A program made the translations under genes and the position numbers. A stretch of 64,000 nt of DNA from Geodermatophilus dictyosporus. GTDB lineage: Bacteria; Actinomycetota; Actinomycetes; Mycobacteriales; Geodermatophilaceae. Each line of letters opens with the position of its first letter. Positions within the stretch are counted from its first letter, which is position 1. The notes beneath the pieces are model-generated. The model did no database searches. It was given only the letters and a program-made list of their open reading frames with translations, and was not told the DNA's origin. Of this stretch, positions 51,784 through 59,308 are shown one piece after another. The stretch spans positions 58,467-122,466 of the forward strand of contig NZ_FOWQ01000010.1 of assembly GCF_900115505.1 (NCBI RefSeq), read 5' to 3'.

Positions 51784-52965
51784 TCAGTGGGCGACGGTGG
51801 TGCGCGCCAGCGCCTGGTGGACCGAGTCCTCGTCGAGCCAGCCCTCGATGGCCATCAGCGCGGCACCGACCCGGCCGGTGAGGTCGGGCGCCTCGCTGAC
51901 GGTGATCTCCAGCGCCCGGGCGGCCAGGGGCATCGAGCGGGCGTAGACGGCCTCGCGGATGCCCGCGAGCAGCGGCACGCCGGCGCGGGCGACACCGCCG
52001 GACATGACGATCCGGTGCGGGTTGAAGAAGTTGACCAGCGCGGCCAGCACGGTGCCGATGGTGCGCCCGGCCCCGCGGACCAGCTCGAGCGCCTGCCCGT
52101 CGCCGAGGGCCGCGCGCTCCACGACCTCACGGGTCGTCGTCACCTGCATGCCGGCCGCCTGGGCGTCGCGCAGCAGCGCCGTGCCGCCTGCGATCGCCTC
52201 GAGGCAGTTCACCTGGCCGCAGCGGCAGACGACCTCGCGGCCGTCGGCGGTCGGGACGTGGATGTGCCCGATGTCGCCGGCGCTGCCCTGGGCCCCCCGG
52301 TAGACCCCGCCGTCGACGATGATGCCGCAGCCGATGCCGGTGCCGACCTTGACGACGAGGACGTCCTGCACCGACCCGGCGACACCCATCTCGCCCAGCG
52401 CCATCACGTTGACGTCGTTGTCGACGAACACCGGGCAGCCGTAGCGGCCGAACGCCGACGGGATCGGGTGGTCGTGCCAGCCGGGCATGATCGGCGGGTG
52501 CGAGGGCCGCCCGGTCGAGAACTCCACCGGGCCGGGGACGCCGACGCCGACGGCGCACACGTCGGCCGCCGTCAGCCCGGCCTCGGCGAGCACCTCCTGG
52601 GCCAGCCGGTCGACCTCGGCCAGCACCCGGTGGGGGCCCTCGGCGATGTCGATCGGGTGGCCGACGGTGGCCAGGACCTGCGCCGAGAGGTCGGTGACCG
52701 CCACGTCGACGCTGGTGACCCCCAGGTCGACGGCCAGCACGCACCCGGCCGCGCTGTTGAAGCGCAGCAGCGTCGGCGGCCGCCCGCCGGTGCTCCAGCC
52801 GCGGCCGCTCTCCTCCAGCAGCCCCGCGGCGATGAGCTGGTCGACGCGGGCGCTGACGGTGTTGCGCGCGGCGCCGGTCAGGGCGACGAGCTCGGCCCGG
52901 CTCCGCGCGCGGCCGGTGCGCACGTGGTGGAGCAGCGCACCGGCGGAGGCGGAGGAGGAGGCCAT
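51784..52965 (-). CDS. ROK-family transcriptional regulator
   Basis: A 393-residue regulator: winged helix at residues 10-65 (SRAELVALTGAARNTVSARV), then a ROK sugar-kinase-like domain with VLAVDLGVTSVDVAVTD, the zinc motif CRCGQVNCLEAIAGG and GTGIGCGIIVDGGVYRGAQG. The kinase-domain residues needed for sugar binding (EIGH-like DIGHIHV) are largely kept, so it could sense the imported sugar. Located 133 bases upstream of the ABC operon in the same direction, and four bases after the stop of the hydrolase gene. Confidence 0.92.
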   Translation of the reverse strand: MASSSASAGALLHHVRTGRARSRAELVALTGAARNTVSARVDQLIAAGLLEESGRGWSTGGRPPTLLRFNSAAGCVLAVDLGVTSVDVAVTDLSAQVLATVGHPIDIAEGPHRVLAEVDRLAQEVLAEAGLTAADVCAVGVGVPGPVEFSTGRPSHPPIMPGWHDHPIPSAFGRYGCPVFVDNDVNVMALGEMGVAGSVQDVLVVKVGTGIGCGIIVDGGVYRGAQGSAGDIGHIHVPTADGREVVCRCGQVNCLEAIAGGTALLRDAQAAGMQVTTTREVVERAALGDGQALELVRGAGRTIGTVLAALVNFFNPHRIVMSGGVARAGVPLLAGIREAVYARSMPLAARALEITVSEAPDLTGRVGAALMAIEGWLDEDSVHQALARTTVAH

Positions 52966-52969
52966 GCGG

Positions 52970-53698
52970 TCATGGTGACACGCCGCGGAACCCGTCCCCG
53001 CCCGTCGACGTCGCCCCGGCGAGTGCCGCGCGCAGCACCGCGGCGACGGCGTCGGGGTGCGTCTGGAGGGTCATGTGCGCCGCGCCGGGCAGCTCCACGA
53101 GCGAGCCCCGCGGCGCGGCCGCGGCCACCTGCCGCGCCCAGTCGGCCGGGCACAGCCGGTCACGGGTGCCGCGGACGACGGTCACGGGCACGCCGACGGC
53201 GCGCAGCCGCGCGTCGATCCGGTCGGGGGAGGCGACCCGCCACAGCGCCCGCATCGCGCGCGGCCCGGTCGAGAGCCACTGGACGAGCACCAGCGGCAGC
53301 TGCCACGTCGGCTCGCGCAGCGCCGTCCGCAGCCACCACCCGGCCAGCCGGCGCACCGAGCGCAGCCGCGGGTCGGTGGTGGGGCCGAGCAGCACCACGC
53401 CGGCCACCCGGGGGTCGACGGCGGCCGCGGCGACCACCTGGCAGCCCTGCGAGTGCCCGACGAGCACGACGGGCCCGGTGCCGAGGCGGGCGCGGAGCCG
53501 GGCGGCCAGCACGTCGAGCCCGGGAACGGGTGCAGAGCGTCCCATCCCGGGTAGGAGCACCAGGTCGGCGGGCACCCGCCGGCGCAGCCGCCAGGACGAC
53601 CGGCCGTCGAGCCCCAGGCCCGGCACCAGCACGAGTCGGGGGATGACCGGGGGCACCGGACCGGTTGTACCGAACGGCAGACCCAGCCGCGAGCGCAC
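52970..53698 (-). CDS. Alpha/beta hydrolase
   Basis: A 242-residue hydrolase started at GTG 53698. LVLVPGLGLDG supplies the oxyanion loop, VGHSQGCQVVAAAA the nucleophile (Ser about 82), TRDRLCPADW the Asp and GAAHMTLQTHP the His. It is short and lacks a large lid domain. Co-directional with the ROK regulator (four-base gap), which suggests joint expression, but a role in sugar uptake is not clear. Confidence 0.85.
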   Translation of the reverse strand: MRSRLGLPFGTTGPVPPVIPRLVLVPGLGLDGRSSWRLRRRVPADLVLLPGMGRSAPVPGLDVLAARLRARLGTGPVVLVGHSQGCQVVAAAAVDPRVAGVVLLGPTTDPRLRSVRRLAGWWLRTALREPTWQLPLVLVQWLSTGPRAMRALWRVASPDRIDARLRAVGVPVTVVRGTRDRLCPADWARQVAAAAPRGSLVELPGAAHMTLQTHPDAVAAVLRAALAGATSTGGDGFRGVSP

Positions 53699-53782
53699 CG
53701 AGAGGCCGCCGTGACAGGGTTCACCCGCCCGACCGGCCGGCCACCGGACGCCGGACCTCCTGACAGGAGAGGATCAGTCATC

Positions 53783-55234
53783 ATGACGACATCACCTGCG
53801 CCCACCGCCCACGGCACCTCCCCGACCGGCCGGCCGCGGGTCGTCGTCGTCGGCTCGGGCTTCGGCGGCCTGTTCGCCGCCAAGGCCCTGCGGAAGGCGC
53901 CGGTCGACGTCACCGTCATCGGCAAGACCGGCCACCACCTGTTCCAGCCGCTGCTCTACCAGGTGGCCACGGGCATCCTGTCCGAGGGCGAGATCGCCCC
54001 GGCCACGCGCGAGGTGCTGCGCCACCAGCAGAACGCCCGCGTGGTGCTCGGCGAGGTCGTCGACATCGACGTGGACGCCCGCACGGTGACCTCCACCGTC
54101 CTCGGCCGGACCACGGTGCACCCCTACGACGAGCTGATCGTCGCCGCGGGGGCGGGCCAGTCCTACTTCGGCAACGACCGGTTCGCCGAGTTCGCCCCCG
54201 GCATGAAGAGCATCGACGACGCCCTCGAGCTGCGCGGTCGCATCTTCGGCGCCTTCGAGCTGGCCGAGCTGGCCACCGATCCCGCCGAGATCGACCGGCT
54301 GATGACCTTCGTGGTCGTCGGCGCCGGCCCCACCGGCGTGGAGATGGCCGGGCAGATCGCCGAGCTCGCGCACCGCACGCTGCGCCGCGACTTCCGCAAC
54401 ATCGACCCCGAGCGGGCGCGGATCATCCTGCTCGACGGCGCGCCGCAGGTGCTGCCGCCGTTCGGGCCGAAGCTCGGCGACAAGGCCCGCCGGCACCTCA
54501 ACGAGATGGGCATCGAGGTGCAGCTCAGCACGCTGGTCACCGACCTCGACGCCGAGGGTCTCACCGTCAAGGACTCCGACGGCCAGCAGCGCCGCATCTC
54601 GGCGGCCACCAAGGTGTGGGCCGCCGGCGTGCAGGCCAGCCCGCTCGGCCGGCTGCTGGGCGACGCGACCGGCGCCGAGGTCGACCGCGCCGGGCGCATC
54701 ACGGTGCAGCCCGACCTCACGCTGCCCGGCCACCCCGAGATCCACGTCGTCGGCGACATGGCCAACCACCCCGACAAGTACCCCGGCGTCGCGCAGGTGG
54801 CCATCCAGGGCGGCCGGTACGCCGCCGACCAGATCCAGCGGAAGCTGGCCGGCAAGGACCCGAAGGGCCCGTTCCGGTACCGCGACAAGGGCAACATGGC
54901 GACGATCTCGCGGTTCTCCGCGGTCGCCGACATCAAGAAGCTCAAGTTCGAGGGCTTCATCGCCTGGGTGCTGTGGCTGGTCGTGCACCTCTTCTACATC
55001 ATCGGCTTCAAGAGCCGGGTCACCACGGTGCTGCACTGGATGGTCAGCTTCCTGGGCCGGGGCCGCTCGCAGCGGGTGGCCACCCAGCAGCAGGTCTACG
55101 GGCGACTGGCGCTGGAGAAGCTCGGCGCGGGCTTCGCGGCGTCGAAGACCGGCGGCCCGAAGGACCACCCGCAGGCGCCGGACTCGGTCAACCCCGACCA
55201 GCAGCACGACCTGGTCGGCCGCCGGACGGCGTAG
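53783..55234 (+). CDS. ndh: Type II NADH dehydrogenase (NDH-2)
   Basis: A 483-residue flavoprotein from ATG 53783 with GGAGAGGA upstream. N-terminal FAD fold VVVVGSGFGGLFAAKALRKA, the quinone-site region HHLFQPLLYQVATGIL, the second Rossmann (NADH) VVVGAGPTGVEMAGQIAELA, and C-terminal VWAAGVQASPLG, VGDMANH, GVAQVAIQGG. A membrane-binding amphipathic segment (FEGFIAWVLWLVVHLFYIIG) near residue 395 fixes it to the inner membrane. Oxidises NADH and reduces menaquinone without pumping protons. Bidirectional terminator follows. Confidence 0.93.
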   Translation: MTTSPAPTAHGTSPTGRPRVVVVGSGFGGLFAAKALRKAPVDVTVIGKTGHHLFQPLLYQVATGILSEGEIAPATREVLRHQQNARVVLGEVVDIDVDARTVTSTVLGRTTVHPYDELIVAAGAGQSYFGNDRFAEFAPGMKSIDDALELRGRIFGAFELAELATDPAEIDRLMTFVVVGAGPTGVEMAGQIAELAHRTLRRDFRNIDPERARIILLDGAPQVLPPFGPKLGDKARRHLNEMGIEVQLSTLVTDLDAEGLTVKDSDGQQRRISAATKVWAAGVQASPLGRLLGDATGAEVDRAGRITVQPDLTLPGHPEIHVVGDMANHPDKYPGVAQVAIQGGRYAADQIQRKLAGKDPKGPFRYRDKGNMATISRFSAVADIKKLKFEGFIAWVLWLVVHLFYIIGFKSRVTTVLHWMVSFLGRGRSQRVATQQQVYGRLALEKLGAGFAASKTGGPKDHPQAPDSVNPDQQHDLVGRRTA

Positions 55235-55242
55235 CAGGACCC

Positions 55243-55276
55243 CTCGGCCCGCCCGGCCTCAGCCGGGCGGGCCGAG
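55243..55276. terminator. Hairpin terminator between convergent genes
   Basis: Perfect 15-bp stem (CTCGGCCCGCCCGGC with complement) and 4-base loop that covers the last codons of the opposite-strand hydrolase gene. Confidence 0.75.
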
Positions 55277-55942
55277 CCAGGTGTCGAGGGCGGCGGTGAC
55301 GAGGTCCGGCGTGACGACGTGGCCGCCGTCGAACTCGTCGTAGTCGACGTCGTACCCGGCCGCGGCCAGGCTCTGCGCCACCCGGCGGCCGCAGCGCGCC
55401 ACCGGCAGCACCCGGTCGTGCGTGCCGTGCGCGATCCACACCCGCGGCCGGCCCACGCGCCCGGGCGGCGCCACGAAGCCGGGCGAGAAGGCCAGCAGCG
55501 CCTCGAACAGCCCGCCGTTGGCCAGCCCCAGCGACAGCGCGTACGAGCCGCCGTCGGAGAAGCCGCCGAGCGCCGTCCGGGTGACCGCGAGCCCGGCGGC
55601 CACCTGGTCCAGGGCGGCGTCGAGGACGGCGACGTCGCGGCCGAGCCCGCCGGCCAGCAGGTCCCAGGTGCCGGCGGCGGACGTGGTCGCCAGCACCGCG
55701 ACCCCGCGGGCGGTGGCCACGTCGCCCACCGCGGCCAGCGACTGGGCGGCGGTCCCGCCGGCGCCGTGGCAGAAGACCAGCAGCGGCCGCGGCCCGGGCG
55801 GGCCGGGCGGGACGGCGACCAGCGCCTCCGCCTGCCCGCCGAGGTCGAGCGCGGTGGTGCCGGGCGGCAGCGGCGGGCCGGGCGGATCGGTGCCGGGTCG
55901 CGCCTCGAGGCGCCCGTCGGCGGCCGGGTGGGACGCCGTCAC
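55259..55942 (-). CDS. Phospholipase/carboxylesterase-like alpha/beta hydrolase
   Basis: A 227-residue hydrolase with a Pro/Gly-rich N-terminus. CHGAGGTAAQS oxyanion motif, LGGFSDGGSYALSLGLANG with nucleophile Ser, GTHDRVLPV Asp and FDGGHVVTP His, the pattern of bacterial carboxylesterases and feruloyl-like PHB depolymerases. Starts GTG 55942, 25 bases after the YbdK-type ligase gene, in the same direction. Confidence 0.83.
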   Translation of the reverse strand: MTASHPAADGRLEARPGTDPPGPPLPPGTTALDLGGQAEALVAVPPGPPGPRPLLVFCHGAGGTAAQSLAAVGDVATARGVAVLATTSAAGTWDLLAGGLGRDVAVLDAALDQVAAGLAVTRTALGGFSDGGSYALSLGLANGGLFEALLAFSPGFVAPPGRVGRPRVWIAHGTHDRVLPVARCGRRVAQSLAAAGYDVDYDEFDGGHVVTPDLVTAALDTWLGPPG

Positions 55943-55967
55943 CCCGGCCGGTCCCCGGACTCGTCCA

Positions 55968-57104
55968 TCACACCCTCCCGGCCGCGCCCTCGCGGACGAC
56001 CTGTTCGGCGACCGCGCGGCGGTCCCCCGTGCGCAGCCAGGTGCTCCGCTGCCGCGCCGCCGAGGTACCCCGGCCGAGCAGTTCCTGCACCATCGCGCGG
56101 ACCTCGTCCTCCTCGCCCGCGTCGGCGAGGTCGCCGGCCAGCTCGGTCAGCAGCGCCGCCACCGCCTCGCGCGGCTCGACCAGCTCGGCCCGCAGCGGGT
56201 CGAACAGCGGGCCGGACAGGCCCGAGCGGGCGGCCCGCCACCGCGCGGCACGCAGCACCTCGGGGCGGACCTCGGGCACCGGCTCGCCGCGGGCGGCCCG
56301 GCCGGCGAGCACCCGCACCAGCGAGCGCACCAGCGCGGCGTGCAGGACGGCGTCGTCGAGGGTGGTGCACACGTCGGCCAGCCGGAACTCGACGGTGGGC
56401 AGCCGGGCCGAGGGCCGCACGTCCCAGTACAGGTGGGAGCCGTCCTCGACCACGCCGCTGGCCACCAGCCCGGCGAGCACCCGGCGGTAGCCGTCGGCGT
56501 CGCCGAGCGGCTCGGGCGCGCCGGCGTGCGGGAAGCGGGTCCACCACAGCGTGCGCCAGGACTCGTAGCCGGTGTCGACGCCGTCGTGGAACGGCGAGCT
56601 GGCGGTCATCGCCAGCAGCACCGGGATGTAGGGCCGGGCGCGGTCGAGCACCGCGACGGCGGTGTCGAGGTCGGGGACGCCGACGTGCACGTGGCAGCCG
56701 CAGATGTCCTGCTGCCGCGCCAGGCCCGCCCAGCGGCCGACCATCGCCTGGTACCGCTCCCCCGGCGTCACCGGCATCGAGTGCCACGAGCTCCACGGGT
56801 GGGTGGAGGCCGCCAGCAGCAGCAGGCCGTCCCGCTTCGCCGCCGCGGCCGCCTCGGTGCGGGCGGCCACCAGCTCCGACCGGACCTGCTCGAGCGTCGT
56901 GCACACGCCGGTGGCGATCTCCAGCTGCGTGGTCGAGATCTCCGGGTGCACCCGCTCCCCGGCCTCGCCGGCGAGCGCGGCGGCCGACGCGCGCAGGCCT
57001 GGGGTCAGCTCCAGGGTGTCGGGATCGACGAGGTGGAACTCCTCCTCGACGCCGAGGGTGCGCCCGACCGCGGCGCCCTCGGTCTGCAGGCCGTCGGTGC
57101 GCAC
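55968..57104 (-). CDS. Carboxylate-amine ligase of the YbdK/GCS2 family
   Basis: A 378-residue ligase. Start of the domain LGVEEEFHLVDPDTLEL, EISTTQLEIATGVC, CGCHVHVGVPD and SHLYWDVRPSARLPTVEFRLADV match the glutamate-cysteine ligase type 2 fold, whose YbdK members join an amino acid to a carboxylate with ATP. In mycothiol and ergothioneine makers such proteins can replace EgtA, but no ergothioneine gene is near, so specificity is open. GTG 57104 is used because homology begins soon after and a GAGGAGGGG lies directly ahead (close spacing). The divergent gap to the protease gene holds two palindromic repeats. Confidence 0.85.
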   Translation of the reverse strand: MRTDGLQTEGAAVGRTLGVEEEFHLVDPDTLELTPGLRASAAALAGEAGERVHPEISTTQLEIATGVCTTLEQVRSELVAARTEAAAAAKRDGLLLLAASTHPWSSWHSMPVTPGERYQAMVGRWAGLARQQDICGCHVHVGVPDLDTAVAVLDRARPYIPVLLAMTASSPFHDGVDTGYESWRTLWWTRFPHAGAPEPLGDADGYRRVLAGLVASGVVEDGSHLYWDVRPSARLPTVEFRLADVCTTLDDAVLHAALVRSLVRVLAGRAARGEPVPEVRPEVLRAARWRAARSGLSGPLFDPLRAELVEPREAVAALLTELAGDLADAGEEDEVRAMVQELLGRGTSAARQRSTWLRTGDRRAVAEQVVREGAAGRV

Positions 57105-57189
57105 GCCCCTCCTCGGTGCCGGTCCCGGGTCGCCGGGCAGGCCGACGCTACGGCCGACGCTCCCCCGCCGCACCTGCTGACCAGCACGG

Positions 57190-57223
57190 TCGTGCTCTGC
57201 CCACACCTGTGGGCAGAGCACGA
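57190..57223. repeat. Palindromic repeat copy 4
   Basis: Perfect 16-bp arms (TCGTGCTCTGCCCACA and complement) around only two bases. Sits between divergent genes, where a terminator would make little sense. Confidence 0.92.
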
Positions 57224-57231
57224 AGCGCTCC

Positions 57232-57266
57232 TCGTGCTCTGCCCGCACCGGCGGGGCAGAGCACGA
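57232..57266. repeat. Palindromic repeat copy 5
   Basis: Perfect 13-bp arms (TCGTGCTCTGCCC and complement) with a 9-base loop, eight bases after copy 4. The rest of the 270-bp divergent gap (57105-57374) contains GTGTAATCA and AAGGAGG just before the protease start. Confidence 0.92.
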
Positions 57267-57374
57267 CCGGGTGCGGGAGGACCCGATCGCTCTCGGCGTA
57301 GCGGGAGGGGTGGCCGTACCGGCCCGGGCGGGCGTCCACTGGTCGGTGCAACGGTGTAATCAAGGAGGTGCGTC

Positions 57375-58316
57375 GTGACCCGACCGGACACCGACGCGGC
57401 GCTGGACGCCTACTCGCAGGTGGTCACCGCGGTGGCCGCCGACCTCACCCCGCACGTGGCGGCCCTGCAGGTCACCGCGCCCGACGGCCGGGCCGGCGCG
57501 GGTTCGGCGGTCGTCGTCCCCGGCGACGGCCTGCTGCTCACCAACGCGCACGTCGTCGGCCGGGCCCGCACCGGCCGCGCGGTGTTCGGCGACGGCACCG
57601 AGACGCCGGTGGAGGTCGTGGGCACCGACCCGCTGTCCGACCTCGCCGTCGTCCGCGCGACCGCCGGCGCCCCCGACCCGGCCGTGCTCGGCGACGCCGC
57701 CGCGCTGCGGGTCGGCCAGCTCGTCGTCGCCGTCGGCAACCCGCTCGGGCTGGCCGGGTCGGTCACCGCCGGCGTCGTCAGCGGCCTGGGCCGGTCACTG
57801 CCCACCCGGGACGGGCGGACCGCGCGCGTCGTCGAGGACGTCATCCAGACCGACGCCGCCCTCAACCCGGGCAACTCCGGCGGCGCGCTCGCCGACGCCG
57901 CCAGCCGGGTGGTCGGCATCAACACCGCCGTGGCCGGGTGGGGCCTGGGCCTGGCCGTGCCGGTCAACGAGACCACGCGCCGGATCATGGCCACGCTCGT
58001 CCGCGACGGCCGGGTGCGGCGGGCCTACCTCGGCCTGGTCAGCAGCCCCGCACCGCTGCCGGCCGAGCTGGCCGAGCGCACCGGCCGGCGGCGTGGACTG
58101 CGGGTGGTCGACGTCGTCGCCGGGTCGCCGGCCGACCGCGCGGGGCTGCGCGCCGGCGACCTGGTGCTCGAGGCCGGCCGGGCCCCCGTGGCCGAGGCGC
58201 AGAGCCTGCAGCGACTGCTGTTCGCCGAGGCGGTGGGCCGGCCGCTGCCGGTGACGGTGTACCGGCGCGGGGCGATGGTCGACGTGATCGCCGTTCCCAC
58301 AGAGCTGACCGGTTGA
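57375..58316 (+). CDS. HtrA-like trypsin-fold serine protease with PDZ domain
   Basis: A 313-residue S1C protease from GTG 57375 with AAGGAGG. Triad: His in LLLTNAHVVG (about 59), Asp in SDLAVV (about 91), Ser in NPGNSGGAL (about 167). A PDZ domain covers residues 215-300 (GSPADRAGLRAGDLVLEAG). Unlike most actinobacterial HtrA proteins it has no signal peptide or membrane span: the N-terminus DTDAALDAYSQVV is soluble, so it may act in the cytoplasm. TGTAAT upstream may be a -10. Its stop is three bases from the convergent SDR stop. Confidence 0.88.
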   Translation: MTRPDTDAALDAYSQVVTAVAADLTPHVAALQVTAPDGRAGAGSAVVVPGDGLLLTNAHVVGRARTGRAVFGDGTETPVEVVGTDPLSDLAVVRATAGAPDPAVLGDAAALRVGQLVVAVGNPLGLAGSVTAGVVSGLGRSLPTRDGRTARVVEDVIQTDAALNPGNSGGALADAASRVVGINTAVAGWGLGLAVPVNETTRRIMATLVRDGRVRRAYLGLVSSPAPLPAELAERTGRRRGLRVVDVVAGSPADRAGLRAGDLVLEAGRAPVAEAQSLQRLLFAEAVGRPLPVTVYRRGAMVDVIAVPTELTG

Positions 58317-58319
58317 GGG

Positions 58320-59126
58320 TCAGGGCCGGCGCCAGTCGTCGCCGGTGAGGTGCGAGCCGGCCATCGGCCCCATCTGCAGCATCCCGCCGTCGACCGCGTA
58401 GCTGGAGCCGGTGACGTAGGAGGCCGCCGGTGAGGCGAGGAAGGCGACGACGGCGGCCACCTCGTGCGCGTCGCCGGGCCGGCCGACCGGGACGCCGGGG
58501 CGCTCGTGGCCTTGCGCGGTCGGGTCCTCGTCCTCCTGGCCGGTCATCGGCGTGGCGATCTCCCCCGGCGCGACGGCGTTGACGGTGATGCCGTGCTCGG
58601 CCAGCTCGATCGCCGCGACCCGGGTGAGCAGGCCGAGGCCGCCCTTGGCCGCGCAGTAGGCGGCCGCGCCGACCCGCGGCTGGTGCTCGTGGACGCTGGT
58701 GACGTTGACGATCCGCCCGCCGCGCCCGGCTGCGGCCATGCGCCGCGCGGCACGCTGCAGGCAGAGGAACGCCGCGTCGAGGTCGGTGGCCATCACCTCG
58801 CGCCAGGTCTCGTAGTCGGTGTCGAGGAGCAGCGTCGAGTGGCCGGTGCCGGCGTCGTTGACCAGGACGTCGATGCCGCCGAGCGCGTCGGCCAGCTCGT
58901 CGACGACGGCGGCCGCGCCGGGCAGCTGGGTGAGGTCGACCGGGCGGACCTCGGCCCGGCGGCCGAGCGAGCGCACCTCCTCGGCGGTGCCCTGGGCGTG
59001 CGCCTCGTCGCGGTACCAGGTGATCCCGACGTCGCAGCCCTGCTCGGCGAGCGCGACCGCCACGGCCCGCCCGATGCCCGACTCCGATCCGGTGACGACC
59101 GCGACGCGGCCCGGTGCATCCGTCAT
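58320..59126 (-). CDS. Short-chain dehydrogenase/reductase
   Basis: A 268-residue classical SDR. TGSESGIG cofactor motif, NDAG (variant of NNAG) near residue 90, Ser in NVTSVHEH and YCAAK (Tyr and Lys). The sequence around EHQPRVGAAAYCAAKGGLG and the GGMLQMGPMAGSHLTGDDW end resemble glucose-1-dehydrogenase or SDR250-like enzymes. Substrate unknown. It converges with the protease gene. Confidence 0.88.
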   Translation of the reverse strand: MTDAPGRVAVVTGSESGIGRAVAVALAEQGCDVGITWYRDEAHAQGTAEEVRSLGRRAEVRPVDLTQLPGAAAVVDELADALGGIDVLVNDAGTGHSTLLLDTDYETWREVMATDLDAAFLCLQRAARRMAAAGRGGRIVNVTSVHEHQPRVGAAAYCAAKGGLGLLTRVAAIELAEHGITVNAVAPGEIATPMTGQEDEDPTAQGHERPGVPVGRPGDAHEVAAVVAFLASPAASYVTGSSYAVDGGMLQMGPMAGSHLTGDDWRRP

Positions 59127-59308
59127 GCGCTCATGCTGGGGTCACGGGCCGCCCGCCGCCGGACGACACCTCACCGTGCGCAGTGTCGCCACGACCGCCC
59201 GCTCGTGCACGACCGCGCGTTGCACGACCGGGTGGCCGGCCAGCCGGTCGCGGCCGACACTCGCGGACGACGGAGCCACCCGTCGCACCGGCTCCGTCGG
59301 GAGATCTC

